Source: Lachnospiraceae bacterium
GTDB lineage: Bacteria; Bacillota; Clostridia; Lachnospirales; Lachnospiraceae
Assembly: GCA_910575555.1 (NCBI GenBank)
Contig: CAJTFX010000031.1
Span: 1 to 53,883, forward strand
DNA: 53,883 nucleotides
Direction: 5' to 3'
In this document: positions 16,873 to 24,903 of the stretch, one piece after another
Position numbering within the stretch: the stretch's first letter is position 1
Layout: each line of letters opens with the position of its first letter
The notes under the pieces: generated by a model
What the model was told of the DNA's origin: nothing
Databases searched by the model: none
The model's input: the letters and a program-made list of their open reading frames with translations, nothing else
Program-made: the position numbers and the translations under genes

Positions 16873-16925
16873 ATTATTGCGCTATCGCCTCTTCTCATAA
16901 GAGAAAGGGCGATTTACGCAATAAT
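16873..16925. repeat. Long imperfect hairpin
   Basis: ATTATTGCG (16873-16881) pairs with CGCAATAAT (16917-16925). Inside, ATCGCC pairs with GGCGAT and TTCTC with GAGAA around an ATAA loop, giving one 53-base palindromic structure. There is no T-run, so it is not an ordinary terminator. A protein-binding site or transfer-origin-like structure is possible. Confidence 0.6.
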
Positions 16926-16981
16926 CAGAGGGGTATCGATGCATTGGATATACTAATAGAAGCGTTAATGTTCATAAACAA

Positions 16982-17017
16982 GTTAGTTTATACTAACCAT
17001 TGTAGAACACATGTTCG
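16982..17017. promoter_or_regulatory. Operator pair with LexA-like box
   Basis: GTTAGT-TTAT-ACTAAC (16982-16997) is a perfect 6-4-6 inverted repeat. Eight bases later GAAC-ACAT-GTTC (17005-17016) matches the Gram-positive LexA/DinR core GAAC-N4-GTTC. Both are seen directly. SOS control of the flanking divergent genes is an inference, in line with other SOS-responsive integrative elements. The rest of 17018-17320 shows no gene; a stem GCCAGC/GCTGGC spans about 17255-17283. Confidence 0.5.
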
Positions 17018-17323
17018 AAAATGTCAAGTATTAGCAATTTGTTAAGAATACTCAGTGCCGGTTTTAATATCTTTTACGCAATATTCAACCCCTTATTTTT
17101 ACGCTTTTTTACGGAAAATTATTTTTTCTTACGAATCAACTGTCTAATCATTTTTCTGTTATCGTTGTAATTAAGCAAGAGCTCTGCTTAAAAATCGCTA
17201 GGAGGTGATATAGCCAAAAAACAAATAGACATCGCATGCACAGAAAAAAGCCAGCCAGCAGCTGGGTAGTTCAATGCTGGCAAGTTTGGCCAAATAGATA
17301 ACTATTAACATAGATCGATGGAA

Positions 17324-17435
17324 GATCCGCAGGGGCATTAGCACAGTGCGGGGATGCTTTTTTAGCATCCCCCTTGCTGCTCTTTTTCTCTACGGATCAT
17401 CACAACATCATTGGAACATATGGCTCCTGCGGATC
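17324..17435 (+). promoter_or_regulatory. Structured leader of the sigma-like gene
   Basis: GATCCGCAGG (17324-17333) and CCTGCGGATC (17426-17435) form a perfect 10-bp closing stem. Inside it a perfect 9-bp stem GGGGATGCT/AGCATCCCC (17350-17372) resembles an intrinsic terminator. A second CGGATC at about 17393-17398 could pair with the left arm of the closing stem as an alternative. The ribosome site AAGGAG lies 6 bases after the stem. The layout suggests an attenuator or riboswitch-like switch; no known class was recognised. Confidence 0.5.
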
Positions 17436-17452
17436 GCAGAAAGGAGCTTAAT

Positions 17453-17968
17453 ATGTTCGAAGTCGAAGCATATATGGAAGTAAAAAGAATTATTTATCAG
17501 CTGGATAAGGCTGGGGAGTGGGATTCATTAGCTCCCGAAATGCAAAATGTCTACACAAACAATCTTAAATATTGGAATCGGAGATTAGGAAATCCGAATG
17601 GTGATGCGGGAAATCAAGATAATGATACGTTGAGTATGAACGGTAACAGGCAGGCTAAAAAGCCTGACAGAAAAAAGTATTATGATCATCCTTTTTCGCT
17701 TGAGAAGGCAGAGGATGAGCTTGGCTTTATCCCGGCAGACCCGTTTTCAGTGGAAGACTATATTATAGAACAGGAAACTTACCAAGAACTGCAGGGTGCC
17801 ATCGGCACACTGGATGAAACAGATCCGAATATTATCAATTTATATTATTTTGAAGGTTTGTCCGAGGCACAGGTGGGAGAAACGATCAACATGAAACAGA
17901 GGACTGTTAGCAACCATAAGAGAAACAGCCTGGAAAAAATGAAAAAAATTTTAACAAAAAAACAGTAA
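17453..17968 (+). CDS. Sigma-70 region 4-like factor
   Basis: A 171-residue protein. The C-terminal region (about 110-170) is a sigma region 4/LuxR-like HTH (NIINLYYFEGLSEAQVGETI followed by MKQRTVSNHKRNSLEKMKKIL). The N-terminal half (about 1-60) lacks a recognisable sigma region 2, so it may be a sigma-like activator rather than a complete sigma factor. ATG 17453 follows AAGGAG and is chosen over 17411. Expression is probably controlled by the structured leader. The next gene, 115 bases downstream, encodes a relative of a surface-protein domain and likely shares the transcript. Confidence 0.7.
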   Translation: MFEVEAYMEVKRIIYQLDKAGEWDSLAPEMQNVYTNNLKYWNRRLGNPNGDAGNQDNDTLSMNGNRQAKKPDRKKYYDHPFSLEKAEDELGFIPADPFSVEDYIIEQETYQELQGAIGTLDETDPNIINLYYFEGLSEAQVGETINMKQRTVSNHKRNSLEKMKKILTKKQ

Positions 17969-18022
17969 CTTCGTTGCTAAAATACCTAATAAACGTCCTA
18001 TGTGTTATAGAAGGGTATATTT

Positions 18023-18048
18023 CTCTAGCGGTGAATGTACCGCTAGAG
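18023..18048 (+). promoter_or_regulatory. Perfect 10-bp hairpin in the intergenic leader
   Basis: CTCTAGCGGT-GAATGT-ACCGCTAGAG forms a perfect stem 23 bases before the ribosome site of the 212-residue gene. It has no T-run. It is likely an operator or a 5'-UTR structure affecting translation. Confidence 0.55.
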
Positions 18049-18083
18049 GGATGCCCCTCAATAAAAACCAGGAGGTAAAGTAT

Positions 18084-18722
18084 ATGAAAACAAACAACAC
18101 CAAAAAGAACAGAAATGACGCCAGGAACGCAAAAGTGAACCGGAATCAGAAGGAATGCAAAAAAGAGCCGTATATTCCCGGCCTGTTTGACAAGCCGGCG
18201 ATTGAAGTGGCAGAAGTCGGAGTGCCACTCAATATGGAGGCCTGCCCAGGTACGGACAGCAATGAGCCGACATTGGTAGACAAGGAACATTATGGCAAAA
18301 TATACACGGTAACAGATGGTTCATTTTATACAATTAGATTAGGTATTCACTCTAGTTCCCTGGGGGTTGGCTCCATGAATGAAGACTGCGCAGTTGTCTG
18401 TGCTATCCCCACTACATCAGATAAGACTCAGCGGTTGATGGCTTTGTTTTTCATTCCAGAGATTCATCCTGTAAAATTCATGGATGCTATTTGGTTTCAT
18501 GCAAAGAACGATCGGCAATTTAAGTTAGAGTACGTCTTTGGTAGTGCCGCTTTAGAATCAAATAACGACTCTAGAGCGTTTCCTTTGCGTCATGACGCAA
18601 TAACGGAGGAGGATGATCATATTATGATTCTGCAGAACGGGATTGAAGGGGAAATCCCTGCTTTTTGTACTTTTGCTTATGATTTTATTAGGTTTCAGGT
18701 TAAAGTTGTATTTGAAGAGTAG
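18084..18722 (+). CDS. Signal-less relative of the surface-protein domain
   Basis: A 212-residue protein. A basic, Asn/Lys-rich N-terminus (1-30) and a linker lead into residues 72-212, which align with residues 97-234 of the surface protein at 13805-15046. Shared landmarks include the YTIRL strand, CAIPTTS against SIPSTS, a WF/WDYINF segment, KLEYVFGSA against HLEYIYGSA, GEIP and QVKVV. It has no signal peptide or TM helix, so it should remain in the cytoplasm. It follows a sigma-like gene. ATG 18084 has GGAGGT at ideal spacing. Possible roles are a decoy or sensor of the surface module, or an inhibitor of its assembly; this is speculative. Confidence 0.65.
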   Translation: MKTNNTKKNRNDARNAKVNRNQKECKKEPYIPGLFDKPAIEVAEVGVPLNMEACPGTDSNEPTLVDKEHYGKIYTVTDGSFYTIRLGIHSSSLGVGSMNEDCAVVCAIPTTSDKTQRLMALFFIPEIHPVKFMDAIWFHAKNDRQFKLEYVFGSAALESNNDSRAFPLRHDAITEEDDHIMILQNGIEGEIPAFCTFAYDFIRFQVKVVFEE

Positions 18723-18826
18723 ATTGCCGGTTGCCAATCATGACGCAATCGGCACTGAGACCGTCTGAGAGAAAGCAATACCCTGTACGAAGAAGGATGA
18801 GCTATTCTCATAAAACCTGGTGTGCG

Positions 18827-18863
18827 GCAATATTATACGCATTTTGCGTATAATATTGCTTTT
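18827..18863 (+). terminator. Strong intrinsic terminator
   Basis: GCAATATTATACGC-ATTTT-GCGTATAATATTGC is a perfect 14-bp stem followed by TTTT. It ends the sigma/surface-domain operon. A second stem, CAGAGCG/CGCTCTG, lies at about 18908-18938. Confidence 0.85.
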
Positions 18864-19014
18864 CAGTAACACTCATTAGGAAATACTCACTTTTATCCAT
18901 CACAAGACAGAGCGTAGGGATCAATTATCTGCGCTCTGTTAATTATACAATGTTAATCCTCATAGATACTCCGATTAAAACTGAGGATGGATAGGATTAT
19001 ATAGTGGAAAAGGA

Positions 19015-19284
19015 CTATCTTACGCTCATAGCCCTACTGAGGATGGAACCAAAAACTTCTTTGAGAATTATCAGCTCCATCTCGTCATGTGGATATGTAA
19101 CTGGTATATCGGCATCAATAAGAATATTACAGAGTTGCTTCACCTCTTCTTCGGAGAGATTGTGAATTCCAAGCGCCATGGCGCTATTGAAAACATCGGC
19201 CTTCATGGCTTTTCGGATAATTTTCTCTCGAAATTCGTCCTTCGTCATCTCCTCTACCTTGCGTAGGCATTCGTCTCTGTCCAT
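19015..19284 (-). CDS. Unknown 89-residue protein
   Basis: An acidic helical protein beginning MDRDECLRKVEEMTKDEFRE. Not recognised. ATG 19284 lies 6 bases after GGGGGTG; the GTG at 19293 overlaps that ribosome site and is less likely. It lies immediately downstream of the variable cassette at 19324-19532 on the same strand, about 40 bases away. No catalytic motif was seen. Confidence 0.5.
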   Translation of the reverse strand: MDRDECLRKVEEMTKDEFREKIIRKAMKADVFNSAMALGIHNLSEEEVKQLCNILIDADIPVTYPHDEMELIILKEVFGSILSRAMSVR

Positions 19285-19323
19285 AAAATGCACCCCCTTC
19301 TTCTCTTGTAGTATTTGCTTCTC

Positions 19324-19532
19324 TCACCCCTCCCGTACCACACAGCGAACGGCAAAACCGTAGCCGCGGTAATGATGATTCTTAAGACCAATACTTGTCG
19401 GGTACGTAACTAGACCGTAGCTATTAGTGGCGGAACCAGCTACATTTGACCACCAGTAGCCATGTAGAACTCGTACATAGATGTTACCGTATGAGCGATC
19501 ATAATAGCCCGTACGGAGAAAGTTGAGAGGTT
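19324..19532 (-). pseudogene. Variable-domain cassette 1 (C-terminal FISUMP/lectin-like fragment)
   Basis: This is an open frame of about 70 codons, starting at LNFLRTGYYDRSYGN and ending RGYGFAVRCVVREG plus stop. It is only the C-terminal domain of a larger surface-protein type. WWS, YPT and GYGFAVRCV are the conserved landmarks of a FISUMP/C-type-lectin-like fold. It has no proper start in this frame. A promoter-like repeat and ATG just upstream (19538-19564) are out of frame: that ATG gives MNEERTSQLSPYGLL then stop. Ends are nearly identical in DNA to the cassettes at 29464 and 31026, while the middle differs strongly. It is either a silent donor cassette or a truncated gene. Confidence 0.65.
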
Positions 19533-19537
19533 CTCTC

Positions 19538-19564
19538 CTCATTCATGGTTATGATTATAGCATA
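19538..19564 (-). repeat. 27-bp promoter-leader repeat, copy 1
   Basis: The same 27 bases occur at 29380-29406. On the minus strand the unit contains TATGCTATAAT (a strong -10) followed about 7 bases later by CCATGAATGAG, so the start codon would lie at or next to the transcription start (leaderless mRNA). Here the repeat is joined directly to cassette 1, out of frame. At 29380 it drives the 37-residue ORF of the large surface-protein operon. Confidence 0.65.
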
Positions 19565-19665
19565 TCAAATCAGAAGTTTAAAGTACCATGGGCAGCAAAA
19601 TGGGCGCCAACCACGTGGCACCCATATCAACGCAAAACTAGATAGAATACAGAATGATACACGAC

Positions 19666-20829
19666 TCACCATTCATTCTTCGGCACATCCAAATTATAAA
19701 CCACCAAATCCTTGCCCAAGTTTAACCCATCAGGCGACAACTCATATACGGCTTTTTGTCTTTTGATTAACGTTATACTCCGCAACTGCTGCGTCTTTTT
19801 AATCTTCTTAATAACTCTATGATTCTTTTTCCAGCGACAATATGGCGTATCCGCGCTCCATGTTTCAAACCCCGCATAGTCATTATAAGGACAAAACACC
19901 CCAACTTCCACAACAGCGTAGCGGGTTTTCCCGGAATATGTCTTCATTTTAATTTTTACGGCCTCGGCTACGTAACCCTCATCGGTCATTCCCTTAATTT
20001 GATCATACTCTCCTATACCGAATACCGCACACATTTTGCAGGCTACCTTAGTAAACCTACGCGTATGTCCGCAAGCCTTTCGCTGGTATAAATATTTAAA
20101 GGCAGTTTTATCCGTATTGCCATCCGTATACGTCATGGAGCGTTTTCCCCATTCATTTTTTTCATTCGCTCCTCCAACTTCCAGCACCACTCTCGCCTTC
20201 ATCGCGCCCGAGAGGTTCCGGAATTTGGTCTTTTTGAGGTATTTACTTAGCTCCTTGAGATTCGCGACCGCCTTCTCTACATCCTTCGTCAACGCCGCGC
20301 GACTTTTGTAATTTATCTCATCGACATACACCTTGTCAGTGCCAAGAACGCTCAGTAAATACTCCGACTCCTTCAAGGCTTTATTCACATACGCTTTAAA
20401 ATCCTTGTATTCACGCCTCGCGAACTTAATGCCATAGATATATTCCTGGCAATCAGTCTTAGTGACGCTGAAGCTTGTATATCCTCCGGATGTCTTCGGA
20501 TTACGCCCGCCGCTAACGCCGAAATACAATGAGTCCTTCATACAAATCGGGAAAATATTAAACCCTTCATCCGTACAAGTCGCCACCTTCTTGCTCAGCT
20601 TTTGAAATTGCTTTATGAAATTCTTCTCACCCCCTTTGATACGCAGCTCGAAGGCTTTACCCTTCATCAACTGCTTGTGGACTTTTTTGGCGATCTTTTG
20701 ATCGACCTTCTTGACCGTAATGGTCGGAGTTTTCGCACTCACTTCCATCTGCGGAGAAAGCAGTCCAATCACCATCGCCAATCCAAAAACCATCAACAAC
20801 TTGCTACAAAACCTTCTCATCACCTTCAT
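19666..20829 (-). CDS. Secreted protein, paralogue A
   Basis: A 387-residue protein with a signal peptide (1-32, ending EVSA). The mature protein is very Lys-rich, with conserved Cys positions (VATCTDEGFNIFPICM at about 82-97, CQEYIYGIKFARREY near 133, KVACKMCAVFGIGEY near 263). It is clearly paralogous to 21599-22756 over the full length. The segment from the CKMCAVF block to KMKTYSGKTRYAVVEVG has the order of elements of a transglutaminase-like Cys-protease fold, but a catalytic triad cannot be assigned with confidence. GGAGGG precedes the ATG. Monocistronic. Function unknown; cell-surface or secreted enzyme or binder. Confidence 0.6.
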   Translation of the reverse strand: MKVMRRFCSKLLMVFGLAMVIGLLSPQMEVSAKTPTITVKKVDQKIAKKVHKQLMKGKAFELRIKGGEKNFIKQFQKLSKKVATCTDEGFNIFPICMKDSLYFGVSGGRNPKTSGGYTSFSVTKTDCQEYIYGIKFARREYKDFKAYVNKALKESEYLLSVLGTDKVYVDEINYKSRAALTKDVEKAVANLKELSKYLKKTKFRNLSGAMKARVVLEVGGANEKNEWGKRSMTYTDGNTDKTAFKYLYQRKACGHTRRFTKVACKMCAVFGIGEYDQIKGMTDEGYVAEAVKIKMKTYSGKTRYAVVEVGVFCPYNDYAGFETWSADTPYCRWKKNHRVIKKIKKTQQLRSITLIKRQKAVYELSPDGLNLGKDLVVYNLDVPKNEW

Positions 20830-20904
20830 GGTAATCCCTCCTGTCTCATCTCGTTAGTAGTCACATTAAATGCATGTCAATTTTATATATCCAACACACG
20901 TAAG

Positions 20905-20987
20905 GTATTTTGCATCGGAAATTTAGTCAAGGTCGGGCGGACAGCCCGTCATATTCAGCCTTGACGAGATTTCCGCAAGCAAAATAC
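20905..20987. repeat. 83-bp near-palindromic element
   Basis: GTATTTTGC (20905-20913) pairs with GCAAAATAC (20979-20987). Inward, GGAAAT pairs with ATTTCC, GTCAAGG with CCTTGAC, and GGGC with GCCC near the top. It could be a compact MITE-like element, a recombination site or a structured RNA. It lies 76 bases upstream of the leftward paralogue A gene. The remaining intergenic sequence (20988-21598) holds no gene, only the inverted repeats listed separately. Confidence 0.6.
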
Positions 20988-21208
20988 AATTATCATCCGC
21001 AAAAATCAGAAACCAAAAATCAAACAACAGCAGCCAAGAAAACTTAAATAACAAAAGCATAGGGGACAGCCTTGTTTCCCAGTCTCCCAAACACTATGCC
21101 AATACAATGTAACGTATGCGCGCTTGCGCGCAGTTGCTAAATTTTGTCCAAAAGCGTTACATGGTTATAGGTTTCCTTATCAAATAGCTTCCCTACCTTT
21201 ATATATGT

Positions 21209-21239
21209 AAAAATCCGCCTTCGCAGGCCGGATGTAACA
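21209..21239. repeat. 31-bp hairpin repeat, copy 1
   Basis: AAAAATCCGCC - 9 variable bases - CGGATGTAACA. Both 11-base flanks are identical to the copy at 23886-23916 and the total length is the same; only the 9-base hairpin loop differs. Read on the minus strand it is a stem followed by TTTTT, resembling a terminator. Confidence 0.6.
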
Positions 21240-21295
21240 CATTCTCAATACGGTTACTATTTTATCAGTTTCCAAAGTGGTTTACAACTGATTTT

Positions 21296-21383
21296 CCGTA
21301 ATTGTTCAGTGCCGGAAACAGATTTTTGCTTGTATTACGATAAAAAACATCAAAGACATGGAGTTTTACAGAACAATTACGCT
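21296..21383. repeat. 11-bp inverted repeat pair in intergenic DNA
   Basis: CGTAATTGTTC at about 21296-21306 and GAACAATTACG at about 21373-21383 are perfect inverted copies separated by about 66 bases. A nearby pair ATGTAA/TTACAT follows at 21392-21419. There is no coding frame here; these may be regulator or recombinase sites. Confidence 0.4.
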
Positions 21384-21503
21384 ATCAGAATGTAATATAA
21401 TTGAGAAAATGTTACATTGCCCATGAATACAGGAGTTTGCTAAGGTTCAAGCTAATCTCATTATAGGAGAGTATGTCAGATGCTCAAATGCAGAACTTAA
21501 CCG

Positions 21504-21566
21504 AACCCCCGGACAATCCGGGGGGTTAGGAGTAGCAAAACCAGCCCACCTTTTTGTGGACTGGTT
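21504..21566. terminator. Two adjacent terminator-like hairpins
   Basis: AACCCCCGG/TCCGGGGGGTT (21504-21527) and AACCAGcCCAC/GTGGaCTGGTT around CTTTTT (21539-21566). They lie just downstream of the leftward gene ending at 21599 and probably terminate it. Confidence 0.6.
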
Positions 21567-21598
21567 ATTGGAGACAAACTGCCTCAGAGAAACAGGAC

Positions 21599-22756
21599 TT
21601 ACCATTCCGACCTATCAAGATTAAGTTCATAAATCGTCAAGTTAACCGCCTCGTTGGATGTAGTGCCGAAGCTAACATTGATACCATCTACGGCAATTTG
21701 CTGTCTTATTGTCTTAGCTTTGGCAATTTGCCCTATCACCCTATCGCTTTTACGACGTTTGCGGTATCGTACGAGAGCTTCTTTTGTTTCATAGCTAATT
21801 TGTCTGCGAGTAGACCTAAGCGTGCCATACCTGTAGACTCCGTACCGCGTCTTTCCGCTGTGAGTTTTCATTTTAACCCACACCATAACGCCATTTGGTT
21901 GTGACAACTCTTTTACACAACTAAAATCGCCAATGTTATATACTGCACATATCTTACAAAGAGTATGCGCTATATAAAGCTCTCGGCCGTAAGCTTTTCT
22001 GTTATATAGGTCTTTAAAACTATTTTTACGTTTAAAACCCATATCCTTATGCTTCATTGAGGTTTTTACCCAGTCATTAGCATCAACGCTCCCACCTATC
22101 TCTAATAGAATCCTAGCCTTCATAGTCCCGGGCAGGTCGCGAAGTTTTGTTCTTTTTAAGTACTGTTGCAATTCTTCATATTCAGAAATGACATGATTCA
22201 GTTTCTTGATATATGTCCTTTTTGCTGATTCGCTTAAGAGCCACGTCGATGTGTCACCCTCAAGCGTTTTTAGCGTTGATCTCGATTTTGCGAGAATCTT
22301 ATCGACATACATCTTCAAAGCCTCGTACTCACGCTTGGCAAATTTTATGCCATAAATATACTCCTGACAGTAGCCGCTCTTTACAAGGAAACTCGTATAC
22401 CCGCCTGATTTTCTCGGCTGGTTACCTTGCTGATCAAAGCCGGCGGTACCATAATAACCTGCATCCTGCATACAAATCGGAAAAATATTAAACCCTTCAT
22501 CCGTACAGTTCGCAACCTTCTTGCTCAGCTTTTGGAATTGCTTATAAAAGTTTTTTTCACCTCCTCTAAACCGCAGTTTAAACTTTTTTCCCTTCAAAAG
22601 TTGCTTGTGGACTTTTTGGGCAGTTTGCTGGTCAATTTTTGTGACAGTAATCGTTTTTAACTTGTTTGCGGCTTCTGCCTCCGGCGGACAAGCCATGAAC
22701 AGAATCATAAAACTTATCACTGTCAACAATGTCAAAGTTACTCTCCTTGTTCTCAT
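21599..22756 (-). CDS. Secreted protein, paralogue B
   Basis: A 385-residue protein with a signal peptide of about 30 residues (MRTRRVTLTLLTVISFMILF..., likely cleavage after AEA). The Lys-rich mature chain aligns along its length with 19666-20829: EKNFYKQFQKLSKKVANCTD, FNIFPICM, SGGYTSF, CQEYIYGIKFAKREY, LRDLPGTMKARILLEIGG and CKICAVYNIGD are shared with small changes. ATG 22756 follows GGAGGG; a start at 22837 is rejected. A Cys near residue 24 in the signal (MAC) is not a convincing lipobox. The pair arose by duplication, and the two copies have since diverged considerably. Confidence 0.6.
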   Translation of the reverse strand: MRTRRVTLTLLTVISFMILFMACPPEAEAANKLKTITVTKIDQQTAQKVHKQLLKGKKFKLRFRGGEKNFYKQFQKLSKKVANCTDEGFNIFPICMQDAGYYGTAGFDQQGNQPRKSGGYTSFLVKSGYCQEYIYGIKFAKREYEALKMYVDKILAKSRSTLKTLEGDTSTWLLSESAKRTYIKKLNHVISEYEELQQYLKRTKLRDLPGTMKARILLEIGGSVDANDWVKTSMKHKDMGFKRKNSFKDLYNRKAYGRELYIAHTLCKICAVYNIGDFSCVKELSQPNGVMVWVKMKTHSGKTRYGVYRYGTLRSTRRQISYETKEALVRYRKRRKSDRVIGQIAKAKTIRQQIAVDGINVSFGTTSNEAVNLTIYELNLDRSEW

Positions 22757-23439
22757 GATAGTTCCCTCCTGACTGTTAAAATACTTGGTCTTGCAGACCA
22801 GTGTTCCGATTGTACTATCACTTGACAAAAGGAGCAATTATAAGCTCTTTGGTATGTCGAGCAACCACAGTTATTGAACTGTATTTCGCATTTTTATATA
22901 AATATAATCCAGCGCATCCAATGATAACTATAGCTCATTGACATTTCTAGACGGAAAAATACTGCATCTGTTCAGCGGTTTTGTTTGTATCTACCTGACA
23001 ATCCCCCCACGTTGACAAATTGTTTTAAACTATGCAATTTTGCCCGCTGTAATTTACTTTTGCTGCGTTGTTTTCGGTCAACGATGTTCCACATCGTTTC
23101 CTTCAAATGCCTTGCACAAGAAAATTACAGATTACGCAAAATGTGTATGTAAAAATAAATGATACTCTAACAAAAAATCCGTTATACATAAAGGAGCTTC
23201 CCCTCCTGGTATATAGCTTCATAGAGGGGCTTAATTTTTTTGGGTGGGATGAATAGGCGGAACTAACTGGAATTCCGTATCTATTCGAATCGAGGAGAAA
23301 TATAGCGCAAGTTTGCGCTGGGCCAACAAAAGCGTGACCGATTCCTAAGACCCGAAGTAAGATACTTGAGAAACCGGCAATCAGCGCCGCCATATTCACA
23401 TTATCATCCACTAGATAGCTACGCTACAAGACAGCTATT
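22757..23439. other. Intergenic region with a terminator, no convincing gene
   Basis: The region has a perfect stem AACGATG/CATCGTT near 23081-23099 and a rightward terminator at 23200-23241 (CCCCTC/GAGGGG followed by a T-run). A 102-residue frame on the minus strand (23103-23411) crosses that terminator and reads as filler in its second half, so it is not called. Confidence 0.5.
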
Positions 23440-23814
23440 TTAATCGTCCCGCGTGTACGTCCGACCGCAGCCATCACGATAGCAATCGCGAGAACTATCA
23501 TATACGGCGCTGCCATATCCACCACCGCCACCGGGAACCGCACAGCTACCTCCCCGTCTCGGGCCAAAACGTTTTTTTGCGTCGGCACAGCAATCCTCTC
23601 GTGCTTGCCAACCTTTTTTTGTCCTCGGATAACACCTACCGCACCATGGGCACGGAGCATAATACTTATACTCGATCTCGGACAAAATCCAGTCATAAAT
23701 ATAGAAGGGGATGCAGGTCACGATTCGAAAAAGTATAAAATGCTCACTCCATTTTCTACGACGTTGTGTAGAATTAGCGTATTCATTATAAGACGGCATC
23801 TCGAAATTCGCCAT
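23440..23814 (-). CDS. Small protein with Cys-rich zinc-ribbon-like segment
   Basis: A 124-residue protein starting MANFEMPSYNEYANSTQRR. An amphipathic or membrane-proximal segment (FILFRIVTCIPFYIYDWIL) is followed by Cys pairs (CPWCGRCYP, then DCCAD) that could bind zinc, and a Gly-rich tail with further Cys. AGGTGG precedes ATG 23814. Not recognised. Membrane association followed by an intracellular or extracellular zinc ribbon is plausible but unproven. Confidence 0.45.
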   Translation of the reverse strand: MANFEMPSYNEYANSTQRRRKWSEHFILFRIVTCIPFYIYDWILSEIEYKYYAPCPWCGRCYPRTKKGWQAREDCCADAKKRFGPRRGGSCAVPGGGGGYGSAVYDSSRDCYRDGCGRTYTRDD

Positions 23815-23885
23815 GTACGCCACCACCTTTTCTGTAAATTTACCAGCTTTCGCTCAGTATTGATAAGACATTGTATTAACTGTCC

Positions 23886-23916
23886 AAAAATCCGCCCTCA
23901 GGGGTCGGATGTAACA
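23886..23916. repeat. 31-bp hairpin repeat, copy 2
   Basis: Same 11-base flanks as at 21209-21239 around a different 9-base core. It continues into AGAATGT/ACATTCT (about 23916-23939), a further inverted repeat embedding GTAACA and TGTTAC. It lies about 300 bases upstream of the tyrosine recombinase gene. The rest of 23815-24220 has no gene; TAAAACGCCGTTTTA near 23968 is palindromic. Confidence 0.6.
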
Positions 23917-24220
23917 GAATGTTTATTATGTTACATTCTGGCAGATAACTTAATGGCTAAATCCCATAAAACGCCGTTTTATCACTAAATTCACGCCTCA
24001 TTAAAAAGAAAACGGCGCAGAAATTACTAAATATTGGCAGATAAACCATACTTTTTATAAAAGTCTTGGGGCGGTATTTAGATAAAAATGATTTTTCTCT
24101 TGAATCTTGTCAATCTTGATGTTAAAATAGGTTACAGTATAAACAAAATGTTACGAGTGTCCTCTTGTCCTTGATAGGTTATACTTATTTCTATCAAAGA
24201 AAAAGGGGGCTTTATTTATT

Positions 24221-24793
24221 ATGGCAGCAACAGAACCGATCAGGGACAAGAAACAGCTAAAGGAACTTGCGAATTATTTTTTGAAGAAAGGACAGCTGCG
24301 TAATTATACGCTCGTGCTGATGGGGACATATACTGTGCTCCGGATCAGCGATCTGCTCCGGCTTAAATGGTCGGATGTGTATGACGAAGAAAGACAGGCA
24401 TTCCGTACTCATATTACCGTGACAGAAAAGAAGACCAAGAAAAAGCGCACCATTGCTTTAAACCCACAGCTGCTGGGCGCACTCAAGCAGTGTTACCTTC
24501 ACCGCCGGGGCGATTATATTTTTGCCAATAACCGTAAAGAGCCAAAGGCTATCAGCCGGGTGCAGGCATGGCGGATTATCCATGCCGCCGTAGTGGAGCT
24601 GGGAATTATGGGCAAGATTGCCTGCCATTCTCTGCGGAAGACCTGGGGCTACCACGCAATCATAGATGGGGACGTGTCACTGGCTGTGGTTGTAGATATC
24701 TATAACCACAGCAGTTACGAGACTACCAAGCTTTACCTCGGCATCAGGCAGGATGAGCGGGACGAGGCGATACTTAAGATGACATTGTTCTGA
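24221..24793 (+). CDS. Short tyrosine recombinase (catalytic domain only)
   Basis: A 190-residue protein with the catalytic set R41 (in VLRISD), H136/R139 (CHSLRK), H163 (YNHSS) and nucleophile Y172 (TKLYLGI). It performs site-specific strand exchange through a 3'-phosphotyrosine. It lacks the N-terminal SAM-like core-binding domain of XerC/integrases, so DNA recognition is probably limited or partner-dependent. Such short versions occur in Firmicutes near invertible or accessory regions. Several GTTACA/TGTAAC repeats and a GATAG/CTATC inverted repeat lie in the 120 bases upstream and may be its own sites. AAAGGGGG lies before the ATG. Confidence 0.88.
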   Translation: MAATEPIRDKKQLKELANYFLKKGQLRNYTLVLMGTYTVLRISDLLRLKWSDVYDEERQAFRTHITVTEKKTKKKRTIALNPQLLGALKQCYLHRRGDYIFANNRKEPKAISRVQAWRIIHAAVVELGIMGKIACHSLRKTWGYHAIIDGDVSLAVVVDIYNHSSYETTKLYLGIRQDERDEAILKMTLF

Positions 24794-24903
24794 ACCCCCA
24801 ATAGATATTTCTTAAAAGTATTTATATTCATGCCGTAGGATGTTATAATAATTTTAAATAGGATTATGCCAATTTCATTTTAGAAAGAAGGAGGAGAGCC
24901 GGG

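Noticed and set aside
23103-23411. 102-codon minus-strand frame
   Set aside because: It runs through an opposing intrinsic terminator and has no ribosome site; its second half is low-quality sequence.
21209-23916. CRISPR array
   Set aside because: Only two copies 2.7 kb apart, no regular spacers and no cas genes.
24130-24793. Integron integrase with attC sites
   Set aside because: The recombinase lacks the integron-specific patch and the hairpins do not show the RYYYAAC/GTTRRRY pair convincingly.
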